A stretch of DNA of 64,000 bases from Oceaniferula marina (GTDB taxonomy: Bacteria; Verrucomicrobiota; Verrucomicrobiia; Verrucomicrobiales; Akkermansiaceae): positions 721,940 to 785,939 of the forward strand of contig NZ_JACBAZ010000004.1 in assembly GCF_013391475.1 (NCBI RefSeq), in the 5' to 3' direction. Below the pieces are notes generated by a model. That model saw nothing but the letters and a program-made list of their open reading frames with translations. It was not told the origin of the DNA and ran no database searches. Positions 17,021 to 26,820 of the stretch are shown piece by piece. Positions within the stretch are counted from its first letter, which is position 1. The number at the start of each line of letters is the position of its first letter. The position numbers were made by a program, and so were the translations under genes.

Positions 17021-20000
17021 ATGCTCTTATCCGCTTCAGCCAAAAAACTCGAGTTTATCACATTTCTGTTTGCCACCCTGGGAGTCGCACTACCGTCTGC
17101 GTTAGCATCAGAAAGTGGTGAATCAACTGCCGATAACCAAGCCGTTTTTCATGTGGATCCCACTGCCGGCAATGATACCAATGATGGTTTAACCTTCGAG
17201 ACAGCCTTCCGTACACTGGAAAATGCCCGGCAGGTGGTGGACTCCGTCAATGACAACATGGCCGGCGATATTGTCGTCGAACTTCACGGCGGAACCTTTC
17301 GTCCCCAGAACACACTTGCCTTGGATTCAGGAGATTCTGGATCCAATGGGTTTCGCGTCATCTACCGGGCTGCGGCAGGAGAAACACCAGTAGTCAGCGG
17401 AGGGCTTGACCTGTCCGGAGGCTGGGTTTTGACCAAGCCCACGTCTGGAATCTACCGGAAAAGTGGCGTCAGCAGCAACTTCCGCCAACTTTATATCAAT
17501 GGACAAGCTGGCGTCCGCGCCCGCATGCCAAACAAGACCAATGACAGAACGCTAGGCAGCTACTACAAGGTAAAAAGCGCCTCGAGTTCCAATCAACAAA
17601 TCAAGATCGAGGCATCCAAAATCAGCTCATGGTCGGGTCTTACCTCAGTAGAGATGGTCATGATGCCTCATTGGTATCACTACCGCAGTCGGATCTCATC
17701 ATTCACCGTTTCGGATGGCAATGCCTATGTGACATTCCAGGATCCGGAGCAGGGTTTCCTCTTCGCCAAAGGGGATAGCTTCTGGCCGAATGCTCCTTAT
17801 TATTTCGAAAACTCCATCGATTTTCTCGATGCTGCAGGAGAATGGTTCCATGACACCACCACGGGTGATCTCTACTACATCCCCCGCCCCGGGGAAAACC
17901 TGGCTACCGCTACAGTCGAGGCCGGGGTATTGGAAACCCTCGTCAGCTTCAGCGGAACATCCGCGTCCGACATCATCAGCAATATCTCCTTCCAAAATGT
18001 CACCTTCGCCCATTCCGGCTGGATCTCTCCCAGCGAGCAAGGGGCGTCAATGACTCAGGCCACCCGCGAGGTCAGTGGAGCGATTAAAACAGGAGCAGTA
18101 ACCGCACGGTATGCGGAGGCGCTGGAACTCGACGGATGCACTTTTAAGAATATCGGCTCGAATGCCATCTCCATGGACAAAGGCGTAAGCGACTCGATCA
18201 TTCACAATTGCATGATCCACCGGATCGCGGGAAATGGCATCGTGGTCCACGACGACGGAGTCAAAAACCTTGCCCCAGGCGATGCCTGCGCGAACATCAA
18301 GATACTCAATAACCGCATTTCTCGTGTCGGGCAGGAATACAGTAATGGCATCGGGATTGTGTCCTATTTCGTCAACAGGCTGCTTGTCGCTGATAATGAA
18401 ATCTGCCACAGCCCATACATGGCGACCCAGACCGGAGGTCAGTCGGGAGGGTTTGTGGATGTTGGAATGAAAGACAACATTTTCCGTAACAATTACGTCC
18501 ATCACGTGATGCAACTCCACGATGATGGCGGTGCGTTCTACACGCTCAGCCGCCAACAGGGAACCCATGTGGTCGACAACTTCAGCTCCTCCCTGCAAGC
18601 CAGCAAGCTCACAGGAAACTGGCCGGTGGCGGGACTCTACGCCGACAACAATAGCGAGTTCATCACCTTCGAGCACAACGCCACAGTCGATAGCACACAA
18701 GCCATCTTCTATCCTTCGCGCTCCCGTCACTGCAACTTCATTTCCAACATCACTTCCGCGGACCCCTCCATCGTCAATTATGCAGGTAACAAGGCGGACT
18801 ATTTCTTACCTCTGAAAGCCGAAGCAGAGTTGATGACCCTGGATTCCATGACGGTCACCAACGGCTCAGCATACTCGAACGACAAGGGGGCGATCTGTGA
18901 GTCTGGCACCGGCACGGCTGAGACCGTTTTTACTGGCGTTGACGGATCCTACAATCTTCATGTGGCGTATCTGGCGGAACCCACCACCTCTGCCAGTTTC
19001 CGCCTTCTAGCAGACGGAGTTGAAGTCGGAGCTTGGGCATCAGCCACCACGCCGGCAGATACAGGACTACAAATCCGCCATTTTATCACGCGCGGAGTCC
19101 CACTGAAGCAAGGTGAGGTGTTGAGAATCGAGTGCACCGCCGGAGCTGGCTCTGCAGCTCGCATCGACTATCTGGAAGTTTACAGACACCAACTCCAAAA
19201 GGCTCCGGAGGCTCCGACCCAACTAACGGCCACCGTTCACGGCTACGGAAATTCGAAACTTGCCTGGGAACCCTCAACCGGCGCCCATTCATACACCATC
19301 AAACGTGCAAGCTCCGCAGACGGCCCTTATAACGTCATCGCCACAGGAGTCACCTCTCCTTTTTTCTTGGATTCAGACACCTTTTCCAATCAAACCCTCT
19401 ATTTCAAAGTGGCTGCCGTAAATGCCTCCGGAGAGGGAAGCAGCGATGAGTATGTGACCCTTTTCCTACCACCCACACCACCCAGAAAAACCCTTGACGC
19501 CACTTCCGATGCCTATATTCAACGCGGGACCCCCGACACCAATTACGGCGATGCCGGCACCCTTGTTGTAAAGAATGCCCCCACCACCAGCATTCACCGC
19601 AAGGGGTATTTGAAATTCGACCTGTCCGGAGCCTCCCTCAACACGACGCCTTTGGCTGAACTTCAATTTGCCGTGAGCTCCTGGACCGCTGGATCAACGT
19701 GGCTGGTCTACGGACTCAACGACGGTGATGCGGAAGAATCCTGGGACGAAGCCACCATCACTTGGAACAACGCCCCCGCAAATACCACAAGCTCTGCCAC
19801 GGCACTCGATTCTGCCCGCGTCACCTCACTCGGCAGCCTTGCCGTCACCGAAGCCCAGGTCAGTGGAGAAATACTCAGCTTTTCCTCAGAGGCTCTGGAT
19901 ACCTTCCTGTTGGCTGATGCCGACGGTCAAGTCAGCTTCATCCTCACTCGCAGCACCAGCGGTGACAGCATCAACACCAGCATCGCGTCGCGTGAGCACC

Positions 20001-20272
20001 CGTCACTCTCTGCTCCACGGCTGAAATTCAGCACCCCAACCAACAATCTTAAAATCGAGGACATTGGCTTTAATGGTCCGACGCTCGATATCACCATCAC
20101 CGGGCTCGATCCTTTGGAACAATACATCGTCACACGCTCGCCGGACCTGACCTCTTTCGACACCGTAATCGGTCATCCGTTCACCTCGGCAAGCGGAATC
20201 ATCCATCTTTCAGATCCTTCACCGCCACTGGCAGATCAATCTTTTTATCGGGTAGAAAAATTCACTCCGTAA
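17021..20272 (+). CDS. Exported beta-helix protein with FN3 and DNRLRE domains
   Basis: A 1083-residue exported protein, likely a polysaccharide-active enzyme. A signal peptide covers about residues 1-30. A right-handed parallel beta-helix follows (about 45-600) that opens with VDPTAGNDTNDGLTFETAF, then GGTFRPQNTLALDSGDSGSN and PVVSGGLDLSGGW. This opening recalls GH141-type and related beta-helix glycosidases. The helix holds HDDGGAFYTLSRQQGT (about 508-523), with acidic residues that could be catalytic. A beta-sandwich (about 600-725) and a fibronectin III-like part (about 730-820) come next, then a DNRLRE-type domain (about 828-990: TSDAYIQRGTPDTNYGDAGT, KGYLKFDLSGA, ATITWNNAPA). The end has the RSPDL...SFYRV tail module. 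It converges on the operon ending at 20348. Confidence 0.8.
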   Translation: MLLSASAKKLEFITFLFATLGVALPSALASESGESTADNQAVFHVDPTAGNDTNDGLTFETAFRTLENARQVVDSVNDNMAGDIVVELHGGTFRPQNTLALDSGDSGSNGFRVIYRAAAGETPVVSGGLDLSGGWVLTKPTSGIYRKSGVSSNFRQLYINGQAGVRARMPNKTNDRTLGSYYKVKSASSSNQQIKIEASKISSWSGLTSVEMVMMPHWYHYRSRISSFTVSDGNAYVTFQDPEQGFLFAKGDSFWPNAPYYFENSIDFLDAAGEWFHDTTTGDLYYIPRPGENLATATVEAGVLETLVSFSGTSASDIISNISFQNVTFAHSGWISPSEQGASMTQATREVSGAIKTGAVTARYAEALELDGCTFKNIGSNAISMDKGVSDSIIHNCMIHRIAGNGIVVHDDGVKNLAPGDACANIKILNNRISRVGQEYSNGIGIVSYFVNRLLVADNEICHSPYMATQTGGQSGGFVDVGMKDNIFRNNYVHHVMQLHDDGGAFYTLSRQQGTHVVDNFSSSLQASKLTGNWPVAGLYADNNSEFITFEHNATVDSTQAIFYPSRSRHCNFISNITSADPSIVNYAGNKADYFLPLKAEAELMTLDSMTVTNGSAYSNDKGAICESGTGTAETVFTGVDGSYNLHVAYLAEPTTSASFRLLADGVEVGAWASATTPADTGLQIRHFITRGVPLKQGEVLRIECTAGAGSAARIDYLEVYRHQLQKAPEAPTQLTATVHGYGNSKLAWEPSTGAHSYTIKRASSADGPYNVIATGVTSPFFLDSDTFSNQTLYFKVAAVNASGEGSSDEYVTLFLPPTPPRKTLDATSDAYIQRGTPDTNYGDAGTLVVKNAPTTSIHRKGYLKFDLSGASLNTTPLAELQFAVSSWTAGSTWLVYGLNDGDAEESWDEATITWNNAPANTTSSATALDSARVTSLGSLAVTEAQVSGEILSFSSEALDTFLLADADGQVSFILTRSTSGDSINTSIASREHPSLSAPRLKFSTPTNNLKIEDIGFNGPTLDITITGLDPLEQYIVTRSPDLTSFDTVIGHPFTSASGIIHLSDPSPPLADQSFYRVEKFTP

Positions 20273-20347
20273 GCCTTTGGTTCAGCCACTCATTTCTCCC
20301 ACTTCCGACTAAGGGATAACGTGGGTGTATTGATTGATGCAATTCTT

Positions 20348-22666
20348 CTACTGTGCCAAATATCCATAAACGTTGAACTCAGCCAGATTAAAGCTCCCGG
20401 CGTCGTTGAGAGCCCTGACTCGTAAAAAGCGGAAGCCCTGCTTGGGTTTAAGATACCATTCGAAAAGGTTAGAGGGGTGTCGCTGCGTACCATGATACCA
20501 AGTCACATCGTTACGAGCGACCAGAACAGTAGGCTTCTTGAAATCACGATCATTGGAACCTTCGATCACGAAGTTCTTGCGCGTGTGATCTTGAAACATG
20601 TTCTGACGAGGAAGGATCTCTAACCGCTGAATCACAAATTTTTTTCCTAAATCGACAGCCAACCAGCCTGCTCCGTCACCGCCTGATTTCGTGTGCCAAA
20701 AAGTATCCCAATCCCGATCGAAAGCCGTCTCCGCGCCGTGCTTCGAGCTCAAAGAAGAAGATGCCCATGCTGGCTTGTTTTCAGTAAGACTCTCGTGACC
20801 GTAGATTGAGTTGAGAAGGTGTCGGTAAGCCGGCTGAAGACCAGCATTTTCCATGACAGCAACTGCTTCATCAGGCCACTGGCCATCCTTCACCTGAACG
20901 TAGTTGATGAGTTTGGCCCTACCTGCAGTTTTTTTGCCGACCAAATTAGACTTTTCAGCCCAAGTATTTTCGTAAACCACACCTTTTGAACCTCCATGCC
21001 AGTTCCAGCAAACCGGTTTCGGGTGGATGCTATCACGGCTCACGTTGTTGAGCCAATGAATGGTGTGGGACCAGTTGTCACTATAAAACTCCCAGCCGTG
21101 CCCTTTAGTGCTATGAAAGCGCGAGTAGTTCCCTTCAACCACGCTACCTGGATAGCGGCCGTGGAGATAGAGATGCCCCCCATCATCCATTCCATAGCGA
21201 CCAGCAACCTGAGCCCTTGAAACTTTGTTGAACTTGAATTCAATCTTGCCCATGTCATCCCGAACATGCCCACTGTCGCCGATGCGTGCGTGGATGGCAG
21301 TATAAGAGGTGTCTGACACATCATTGTGATGAAACTTGCAATCGTATGCAATGAACACGTTAAGGCCAGTGCCCTGATCATAATCGCGGCCCGTGCTGCG
21401 AACAATGTTATTTCTAACCATCGTATTGCGGCAGATGTTTTCCGCCGGGCACTCCTTCTTGTTGTGGTACCAGCGCCCGATGCTGACGCCCGCGGCGGTA
21501 AGATCGTAAAAGACGTTACCCTCAATCAGAGTGTCGTCGCAGTCTTCGTAAAGCTGAACGCCTACCGAAGCCTGATGCACAACGCGACAGTCGCGGATGG
21601 TAACTCGGTCGGTGTGGTCGAGGATGATCTGGCCGGGGATCTCGCTCTTGTATTTATCGAAGATTTCGGCCTGGGTGCGCCCAAGCATCATCGTTTCGGG
21701 GGCCATCCAATTGCCATAACGAAAGGTGAGCCCTTTGAAACTCAAATCAGAAGCCTTGGATTTTGCATCACCCTTCACCTTTAGAAGAAACTCTGTGGCC
21801 GGTGCCCATGTCTCGACCTTGGACATATCTTGAGCTGGCGTGGTCGGGTAGTAATAGATCTTCTTCGTCTTACGATTGACATACCACTCGCCAGGCTCAT
21901 CGAGTTCTTCCATCGCATTGAGCACTCGGAATTCCATCGTCGGAGTGGCCCGAGCATTGTCCCAGGAAGCCCAGTATTGAAAATCCGGTTGCTCCATCTT
22001 GACAATCATCTCGTCGTCGTTTTCGGCGGGTAAGATGGAGTCAACATGCATGTAACCAACCTTGAAAACCTTGGCATAGAATAGCTGCAAGTCTTCGATG
22101 TTTTTATAATCACGTTTAGGAAGCCAAACACCATCGTAGCGCTCGGGGGTGGACGGGTCATCCCAGAATTTTTTATGGGTATTCTTCACATAGGTGTGAG
22201 ACCGCGCTTGTAGTGAGCGAATGCCATCCACGTAGAGTTGGCGAAAGTAGCCTGCGCGTTTCAAGGCCGCCGTTGCATCAGCTTCGTAGTAAGCTTGTCC
22301 ATCCACTTTCTTCCACCCAGTGATGCGCACACCGCCACACAGCACCGGGCTTTCGTCACGGTATTTTTGGTAGATCACTCGGTGGGTGTTTGAACCGGAG
22401 TCCTTGCCATCAAATTCGAGCGTTTTGGCAACCTCGTATCGTCCTCCTCGCAGGTGCACAACCAAGTCGCTGTCCAGATTCTTATTGAGTGAATGCTTAC
22501 GGATGTAGTCACGGGCAGCCTCGATCGACTGAAACGCTTGCTCCACACTATTTCCCTTATTAGTATCATCCCCCCTTACTGGATCCACGTACAAATCTGC
22601 GCCATGGCAGTGTAGGAAGCTCAACAGCAGGACGAGCGTAATTTTTGATGATGCCTTATCGATCAT
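20348..22666 (-). CDS. Exported beta-helix protein with C-terminal discoidin domain
   Basis: The product is 772 residues from the ATG at 22666, placed just before a signal segment (KITLVLLLSFLHCHGADLYV); an in-frame start 27 bases upstream is possible. The beta-helix part (about 25-600) starts VDPVRGDDTNKGNSVEQAF and has GGRYEVAKTLEFDGKDSGSN and PVLCGGVRITGW, clearly related to the proteins at 17021 and 26821. MDDGGHLYLHGRYPGSVVEGN (about 525-545) aligns with their DGG.fY.L blocks. The last ~150 residues look like an F5/8 type C (discoidin) sugar-binding domain (ETAFDRDWDTFWHT, GWLAVDLGKKFVIQRLEILP, NLAEFNVYGYL). It is the last gene of the operon starting at 29181. Probably an outside-acting glycosidase or lyase; substrate unknown. 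Confidence 0.8.
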   Translation of the reverse strand: MIDKASSKITLVLLLSFLHCHGADLYVDPVRGDDTNKGNSVEQAFQSIEAARDYIRKHSLNKNLDSDLVVHLRGGRYEVAKTLEFDGKDSGSNTHRVIYQKYRDESPVLCGGVRITGWKKVDGQAYYEADATAALKRAGYFRQLYVDGIRSLQARSHTYVKNTHKKFWDDPSTPERYDGVWLPKRDYKNIEDLQLFYAKVFKVGYMHVDSILPAENDDEMIVKMEQPDFQYWASWDNARATPTMEFRVLNAMEELDEPGEWYVNRKTKKIYYYPTTPAQDMSKVETWAPATEFLLKVKGDAKSKASDLSFKGLTFRYGNWMAPETMMLGRTQAEIFDKYKSEIPGQIILDHTDRVTIRDCRVVHQASVGVQLYEDCDDTLIEGNVFYDLTAAGVSIGRWYHNKKECPAENICRNTMVRNNIVRSTGRDYDQGTGLNVFIAYDCKFHHNDVSDTSYTAIHARIGDSGHVRDDMGKIEFKFNKVSRAQVAGRYGMDDGGHLYLHGRYPGSVVEGNYSRFHSTKGHGWEFYSDNWSHTIHWLNNVSRDSIHPKPVCWNWHGGSKGVVYENTWAEKSNLVGKKTAGRAKLINYVQVKDGQWPDEAVAVMENAGLQPAYRHLLNSIYGHESLTENKPAWASSSLSSKHGAETAFDRDWDTFWHTKSGGDGAGWLAVDLGKKFVIQRLEILPRQNMFQDHTRKNFVIEGSNDRDFKKPTVLVARNDVTWYHGTQRHPSNLFEWYLKPKQGFRFLRVRALNDAGSFNLAEFNVYGYLAQ

Positions 22667-22856
22667 ATAATTGATGTCTTTAATTACTAACAAAATCTAG
22701 AGCACAAGGATTAACCCAACCGCCAAAGTTGGTGCCCGTCTCAGACGCAGAAACCATAATTGAACAAAGCCGAATAGAAAAGCCATGAAACACGCTCAAG
22801 CATCTCAAAGAGTTTTCTATATGTCTCACTTCAACTCGATTCAAGCGATTAAATAG

Positions 22857-25061
22857 TTAGCCTCCCAACCCGACAACAAAGTAAAGAAAGCCGATGATCG
22901 CGAGCAGAGCCAACACATTAATGCCAAATCCGATAGCATCCACCTTGTTCCACTTACTGAATGTCCAATGAGAGTTCGGACCAAACAGCTTATGGTCGTC
23001 CACTAAGGAAGGATCACTTTCATGCTGAGCTACTAATTGGGCATCCTCATCTCCATCAGCAAGAACAGGGGTGAGGATACGAGCGGCTGTTTGATCTGCG
23101 GCTTCCTCCTCTTCCTTACTGCGGCGCGTCATGAGACTCACAATAATCAGTAAAACGAAAGGCAGAAATGTGCGCAATAAGACCCGGATCGTTTCGTTCA
23201 GAGCATACGGGTTAGCACTTAAATCAAATCCCATTTTATCGATGACGACGAGTAGAACATTCAAGCGACCTTTTCCTTGAGCAACTTCCGTTCCCTCGTC
23301 CAAGGTTTCCACCTCGATACCATCTGTCCAAAACACGCTCTTACGAGGCATTAAATAGCTCTTGCTCCATGGTTCATTGAGCTTGATAACATCCGGTGGC
23401 GCCGATGACCGATCTTCAGGAGCCAGCTTTTCATACGCGGCAATGGCAGCAGACTGACGATCGACATCTTCCTGGGTTGCCCGCGGGTAAACCTGCTCAA
23501 TCGATCGTGATTCTGTTTGTTTTAAGAGATACGCATTCGTCTTGAGACCTGGCACGAGGGGCGACAGGAGTGGCAGCGTAAAAAAGAAGATCGTACTCAG
23601 CGTCATCTGGGCCCACACCGCCTTCGATGTCGTTTTTTTCCATAAAATCCCCATCCATAGAGACGCCGCAAATACCGTTCCAAACTCCCACCAAAGCTTC
23701 AGAAGCCCCAAAACGCTATCACTCGCCAAGGTCAAAACCGCAGCCCCCAACACAACCAGCCCCCCAACACAACGGCCAAAGGCAACGTAATGCTTCTCAG
23801 ATTTATTCGGAAATAAAGGCCGGTATAGATTATGGGTGATCAATCCCGATGCCGTAATCATCATCATGTCGGCTGTTGACATGAGGGCCGCCATAAGTGC
23901 TGCAATCATCAGACCAATCAAGCCCATATTCAAGGGCCCCAATAACTCACGAGAAGCGTAGCCCCACAGCAAATCTGGGTCGGTCATTTTATCGGCGAAA
24001 AGCAGAACCGCAAACATGGCAGTCACGCCCCAAAGCACGGTCACTAAACGCTTGAGGTAAATCCCGAAGGTCATTCCGAAGCGCGCCGAGTATTCATCCT
24101 TGGAGGAACTTGGAGTAACAAAGGTGTTCGCCTGAGCCGTTGCGGTGATCAGCCCCATAAAACCGATGGCGGCAATATAATACCAGGTAAAATCCATCGC
24201 CTTGGGTGACCCTAAAATCTGAAAAAACGACATCGATTTCTGTTCATGCAATGCCTCAAATGCCCCCATCAACCCGGTGCCTCCATAAATGGCGTTGATT
24301 TGATCTGCCGCAAATGGAATCAGCATCACCGATAACAACAAAATGAACACGCCTTGAATCAAATCACTGATAAGCGCAGCTTCCAATCCTCCAGCAATGG
24401 AATAGAGGCAAACGATTATCACGATCGACCAAACAAGGATGTGTTTGTTCATGTGAGAAAACACCTGCCGAGGCGCTTCTTGACGTAAATTCTCTAATCG
24501 CGTGCTCTCTGCCACACTTAAAGAGCTGGCATCCATCGATTCTAATGACTTTAGTTCCAGAGCTCTGGCATACTCAGCTTTTTCATTAACCGTCAGTTCA
24601 CTTTCCGCCTTCGGCGTGAGCGCTTGAACGGTTTTTAACATCGAAATAAAACCTAACGAGAGAAGCACACACAAGCCCACGGCCATCAAGGCCGAGTAGG
24701 CTCCACCAATCCCTTTGGAATGATAACGCTTGGTAAAAAAATCGCCCAGCGTCATCACTCGCATCCGCCGGTACCAAACCGAAGTAAACCAAAAAAACGG
24801 CGTTGCGAAAACCATCATCAAAGCAGACCAAATACCCGCGGCCCCATTGTGATAGGTGGTCGTCGCCACAGAAGGGCCAGTATCAGAAGAGGTCGCTTGT
24901 CCAAAGTTGGCAAAAATCTGAATAATTTTCCCCATTCTCCGCCCTCCGAGAAAAAAATCTTCTTGGTTTTTAATCCGGGACATCGCCCAAAAACCAATCC
25001 CAACCATCGCCAAAAAATAGACAGCGATGACAACCAAATCTACGATTCCTAATCCAAACAT
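22857..25061 (-). CDS. Sodium:solute symporter (SSS family)
   Basis: A 734-residue multi-membrane-spanning protein of the Na+/solute symporter family, longer than the usual 500-600 because of a loop of about 120 residues between late helices and a charged C-terminal stretch. The start MFGLGIVDLVVIAVYFLAMV forms the first helix and is followed by GIGFWAMSRIKNQEDFFLGGRRMG, a typical SSS segment (the 'FF.GGR' block). Further helices include ALMSTADMMMITASGLITHNLY, matching the conserved region near the Na+ site. It lies between an alpha-glucuronidase-like hydrolase and a beta-helix enzyme in one operon, so it probably imports the released sugar or uronic acid. The transported compound cannot be read from sequence. 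Confidence 0.9.
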   Translation of the reverse strand: MFGLGIVDLVVIAVYFLAMVGIGFWAMSRIKNQEDFFLGGRRMGKIIQIFANFGQATSSDTGPSVATTTYHNGAAGIWSALMMVFATPFFWFTSVWYRRMRVMTLGDFFTKRYHSKGIGGAYSALMAVGLCVLLSLGFISMLKTVQALTPKAESELTVNEKAEYARALELKSLESMDASSLSVAESTRLENLRQEAPRQVFSHMNKHILVWSIVIIVCLYSIAGGLEAALISDLIQGVFILLLSVMLIPFAADQINAIYGGTGLMGAFEALHEQKSMSFFQILGSPKAMDFTWYYIAAIGFMGLITATAQANTFVTPSSSKDEYSARFGMTFGIYLKRLVTVLWGVTAMFAVLLFADKMTDPDLLWGYASRELLGPLNMGLIGLMIAALMAALMSTADMMMITASGLITHNLYRPLFPNKSEKHYVAFGRCVGGLVVLGAAVLTLASDSVLGLLKLWWEFGTVFAASLWMGILWKKTTSKAVWAQMTLSTIFFFTLPLLSPLVPGLKTNAYLLKQTESRSIEQVYPRATQEDVDRQSAAIAAYEKLAPEDRSSAPPDVIKLNEPWSKSYLMPRKSVFWTDGIEVETLDEGTEVAQGKGRLNVLLVVIDKMGFDLSANPYALNETIRVLLRTFLPFVLLIIVSLMTRRSKEEEEAADQTAARILTPVLADGDEDAQLVAQHESDPSLVDDHKLFGPNSHWTFSKWNKVDAIGFGINVLALLAIIGFLYFVVGLGG

Positions 25062-25075
25062 CTCTATTTTCTTAA

Positions 25076-26797
25076 TTAAAATGAAGTTACAGTTTCAGAA
25101 GCGATGGCTTCACGGTATCTCGACATGGAATCACCCACTCCCGTGCTGGGAATCATCCCCTGATCTCGAACGTATTCGCAATACGTATCTTGATAAAGCG
25201 AAGAACACAGAGGATGGTTCTTGTGAAGCAGATGCCATCGCTGCCACGCCTTGTCATACTTCACAATCGATGTATGAATCCGATCCCATGGAACTGGCTG
25301 ATCCGTAAGAACCGCTTGTTTTTCAATCAGCATGGCTGTCCAGGCTTCCAGGTAAACCTGATAACAACACAATCCATATCGACAACTCACCCGGATGAAT
25401 TCACGAAGTTCCTCAGATCCAGAAGTTAACGAGTCTGCGAGTTTAACGATTTGTTTCCATAGAATCACAGAGGATTCCCGCTCCGCAATCATCTCCTCTA
25501 CCCGATCATTTTGCACGATCTCCGTGATCGCTCGATCCATGTATCCCCCCTCATCTTCAATTCCACCGATGTAATGGTCCCGGGTCCATAACGTATTATG
25601 ACCTCCTTTGATTGAGGCGACACCACGTAAAACGGCCTTGGTCGAAAGATGAGATAATTCAAGCAAAGCATTTTGATCGCTCTGATTAAATCCATGTTCA
25701 GCAAAAAACTGACGTAATAAATCATCGCAGTCGGATTCTGGATTCCGACCCCACTGGGCAATCACCCAGGCATTGGCATCGCACCAAAATTCATTTTGGA
25801 TATACGGTCCTTTCCAACCGCCACCACGCGACCACGTCCAAACTCCCGCAAACTGAGGAGACTGAAGCAGATCACGCAAGCAGCGATTGTTCAGAGTGTT
25901 CCCTTTAGGCATCAAATAATCATATTCCTCAAATCCATTAATCACGCCGTCAGCAATATAGTTAGGGTAAGCCCCCTTCCCTTCATACTCACGCTGGCAT
26001 TGCACCTCGACAATTTGCGGATGCTGCCCAATCCCCAGGGGAGGGCTGAATGTGTGGGCTCGATGAAAGTCTCCAACGCAATGTTTGATACTCAACATGA
26101 GCAGAGGATGGGGTTCCACACGTGCTGAAACATCGCGATACTGCTCAGCATCCTCATCGATTTCACTCAACCAGGTTCGATACAGCAAACGTTTTCCATG
26201 CTTCACACACACGCACTCGCGTAACAAATTCAACATCACCAAGTGGCTTTCCACCCCGTTGACGATCGGGTCACCTCCAGTGTGGTGCGGCATATCGTGT
26301 AAATAGGTTTCCCCCACTCTGACCACTAAGCCGTCAAGTTCGGGCAGCTTTTCAAAAATTTCATCGATCTGGGTGCGAACCAATTTTTGCACAAAAGCTT
26401 GATGGATATCAGGTGAAAACTCACCCTTCACATCAGCGTCATGCTCGGTTTTGATCTCACTCACAATCTCCTCCTTGTAACGCTGCATGAGCGTCCGCGG
26501 CATGACCACAAAATCGGTCCAGGCATAACAGGTCAACCCTGACTGTTTGGTGCGAGCGATCTCTTTGCGTATATGCTCGGCATATTGATCAGCCCATATT
26601 TGCAGCTCGGAATCGGGCGGGCAAACTTCGGGATCTATCGACTCAAAAGTAGCGATGGCTTGTGCATGTACGTTTAAAATTTGCCCGTTAAACCCTCGCT
26701 TCAACAAAAAGGTAGGGCTTAAAAAGTCTGATCTAAAAGGAGCTTCACCAGGATTATGGTGAACATAATCCAAAATGTGGAATGAACTAGTTGTCAT
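25076..26797 (-). CDS. Cytoplasmic glycoside hydrolase, alpha-glucuronidase-like
   Basis: The protein is 573 residues from the ATG at 26797; a TTG 15 bases upstream is a less likely start. There is no signal peptide, so it acts inside the cell. IVEVQCQREYEGKGAYPNYI, then WTWSRGGGWKGPYI and ANAWVIAQWGRNPESDCDDL, remind me of GH67 alpha-glucuronidases, which use a TIM barrel with acidic catalytic residues. RVGETYLHDMP near residue 190 may be part of the active site. It is shorter than GH67 enzymes (about 700) and the match is partial, so I give a fold-level call only. It follows the beta-helix/LamG gene by 23 bases and precedes the symporter by 14, fitting a role in cutting imported uronic-acid oligosaccharides. 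Confidence 0.5.
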   Translation of the reverse strand: MTTSSFHILDYVHHNPGEAPFRSDFLSPTFLLKRGFNGQILNVHAQAIATFESIDPEVCPPDSELQIWADQYAEHIRKEIARTKQSGLTCYAWTDFVVMPRTLMQRYKEEIVSEIKTEHDADVKGEFSPDIHQAFVQKLVRTQIDEIFEKLPELDGLVVRVGETYLHDMPHHTGGDPIVNGVESHLVMLNLLRECVCVKHGKRLLYRTWLSEIDEDAEQYRDVSARVEPHPLLMLSIKHCVGDFHRAHTFSPPLGIGQHPQIVEVQCQREYEGKGAYPNYIADGVINGFEEYDYLMPKGNTLNNRCLRDLLQSPQFAGVWTWSRGGGWKGPYIQNEFWCDANAWVIAQWGRNPESDCDDLLRQFFAEHGFNQSDQNALLELSHLSTKAVLRGVASIKGGHNTLWTRDHYIGGIEDEGGYMDRAITEIVQNDRVEEMIAERESSVILWKQIVKLADSLTSGSEELREFIRVSCRYGLCCYQVYLEAWTAMLIEKQAVLTDQPVPWDRIHTSIVKYDKAWQRWHLLHKNHPLCSSLYQDTYCEYVRDQGMIPSTGVGDSMSRYREAIASETVTSF

Positions 26798-26820
26798 CTG
26801 ATTTACAGCCAATGATTACT

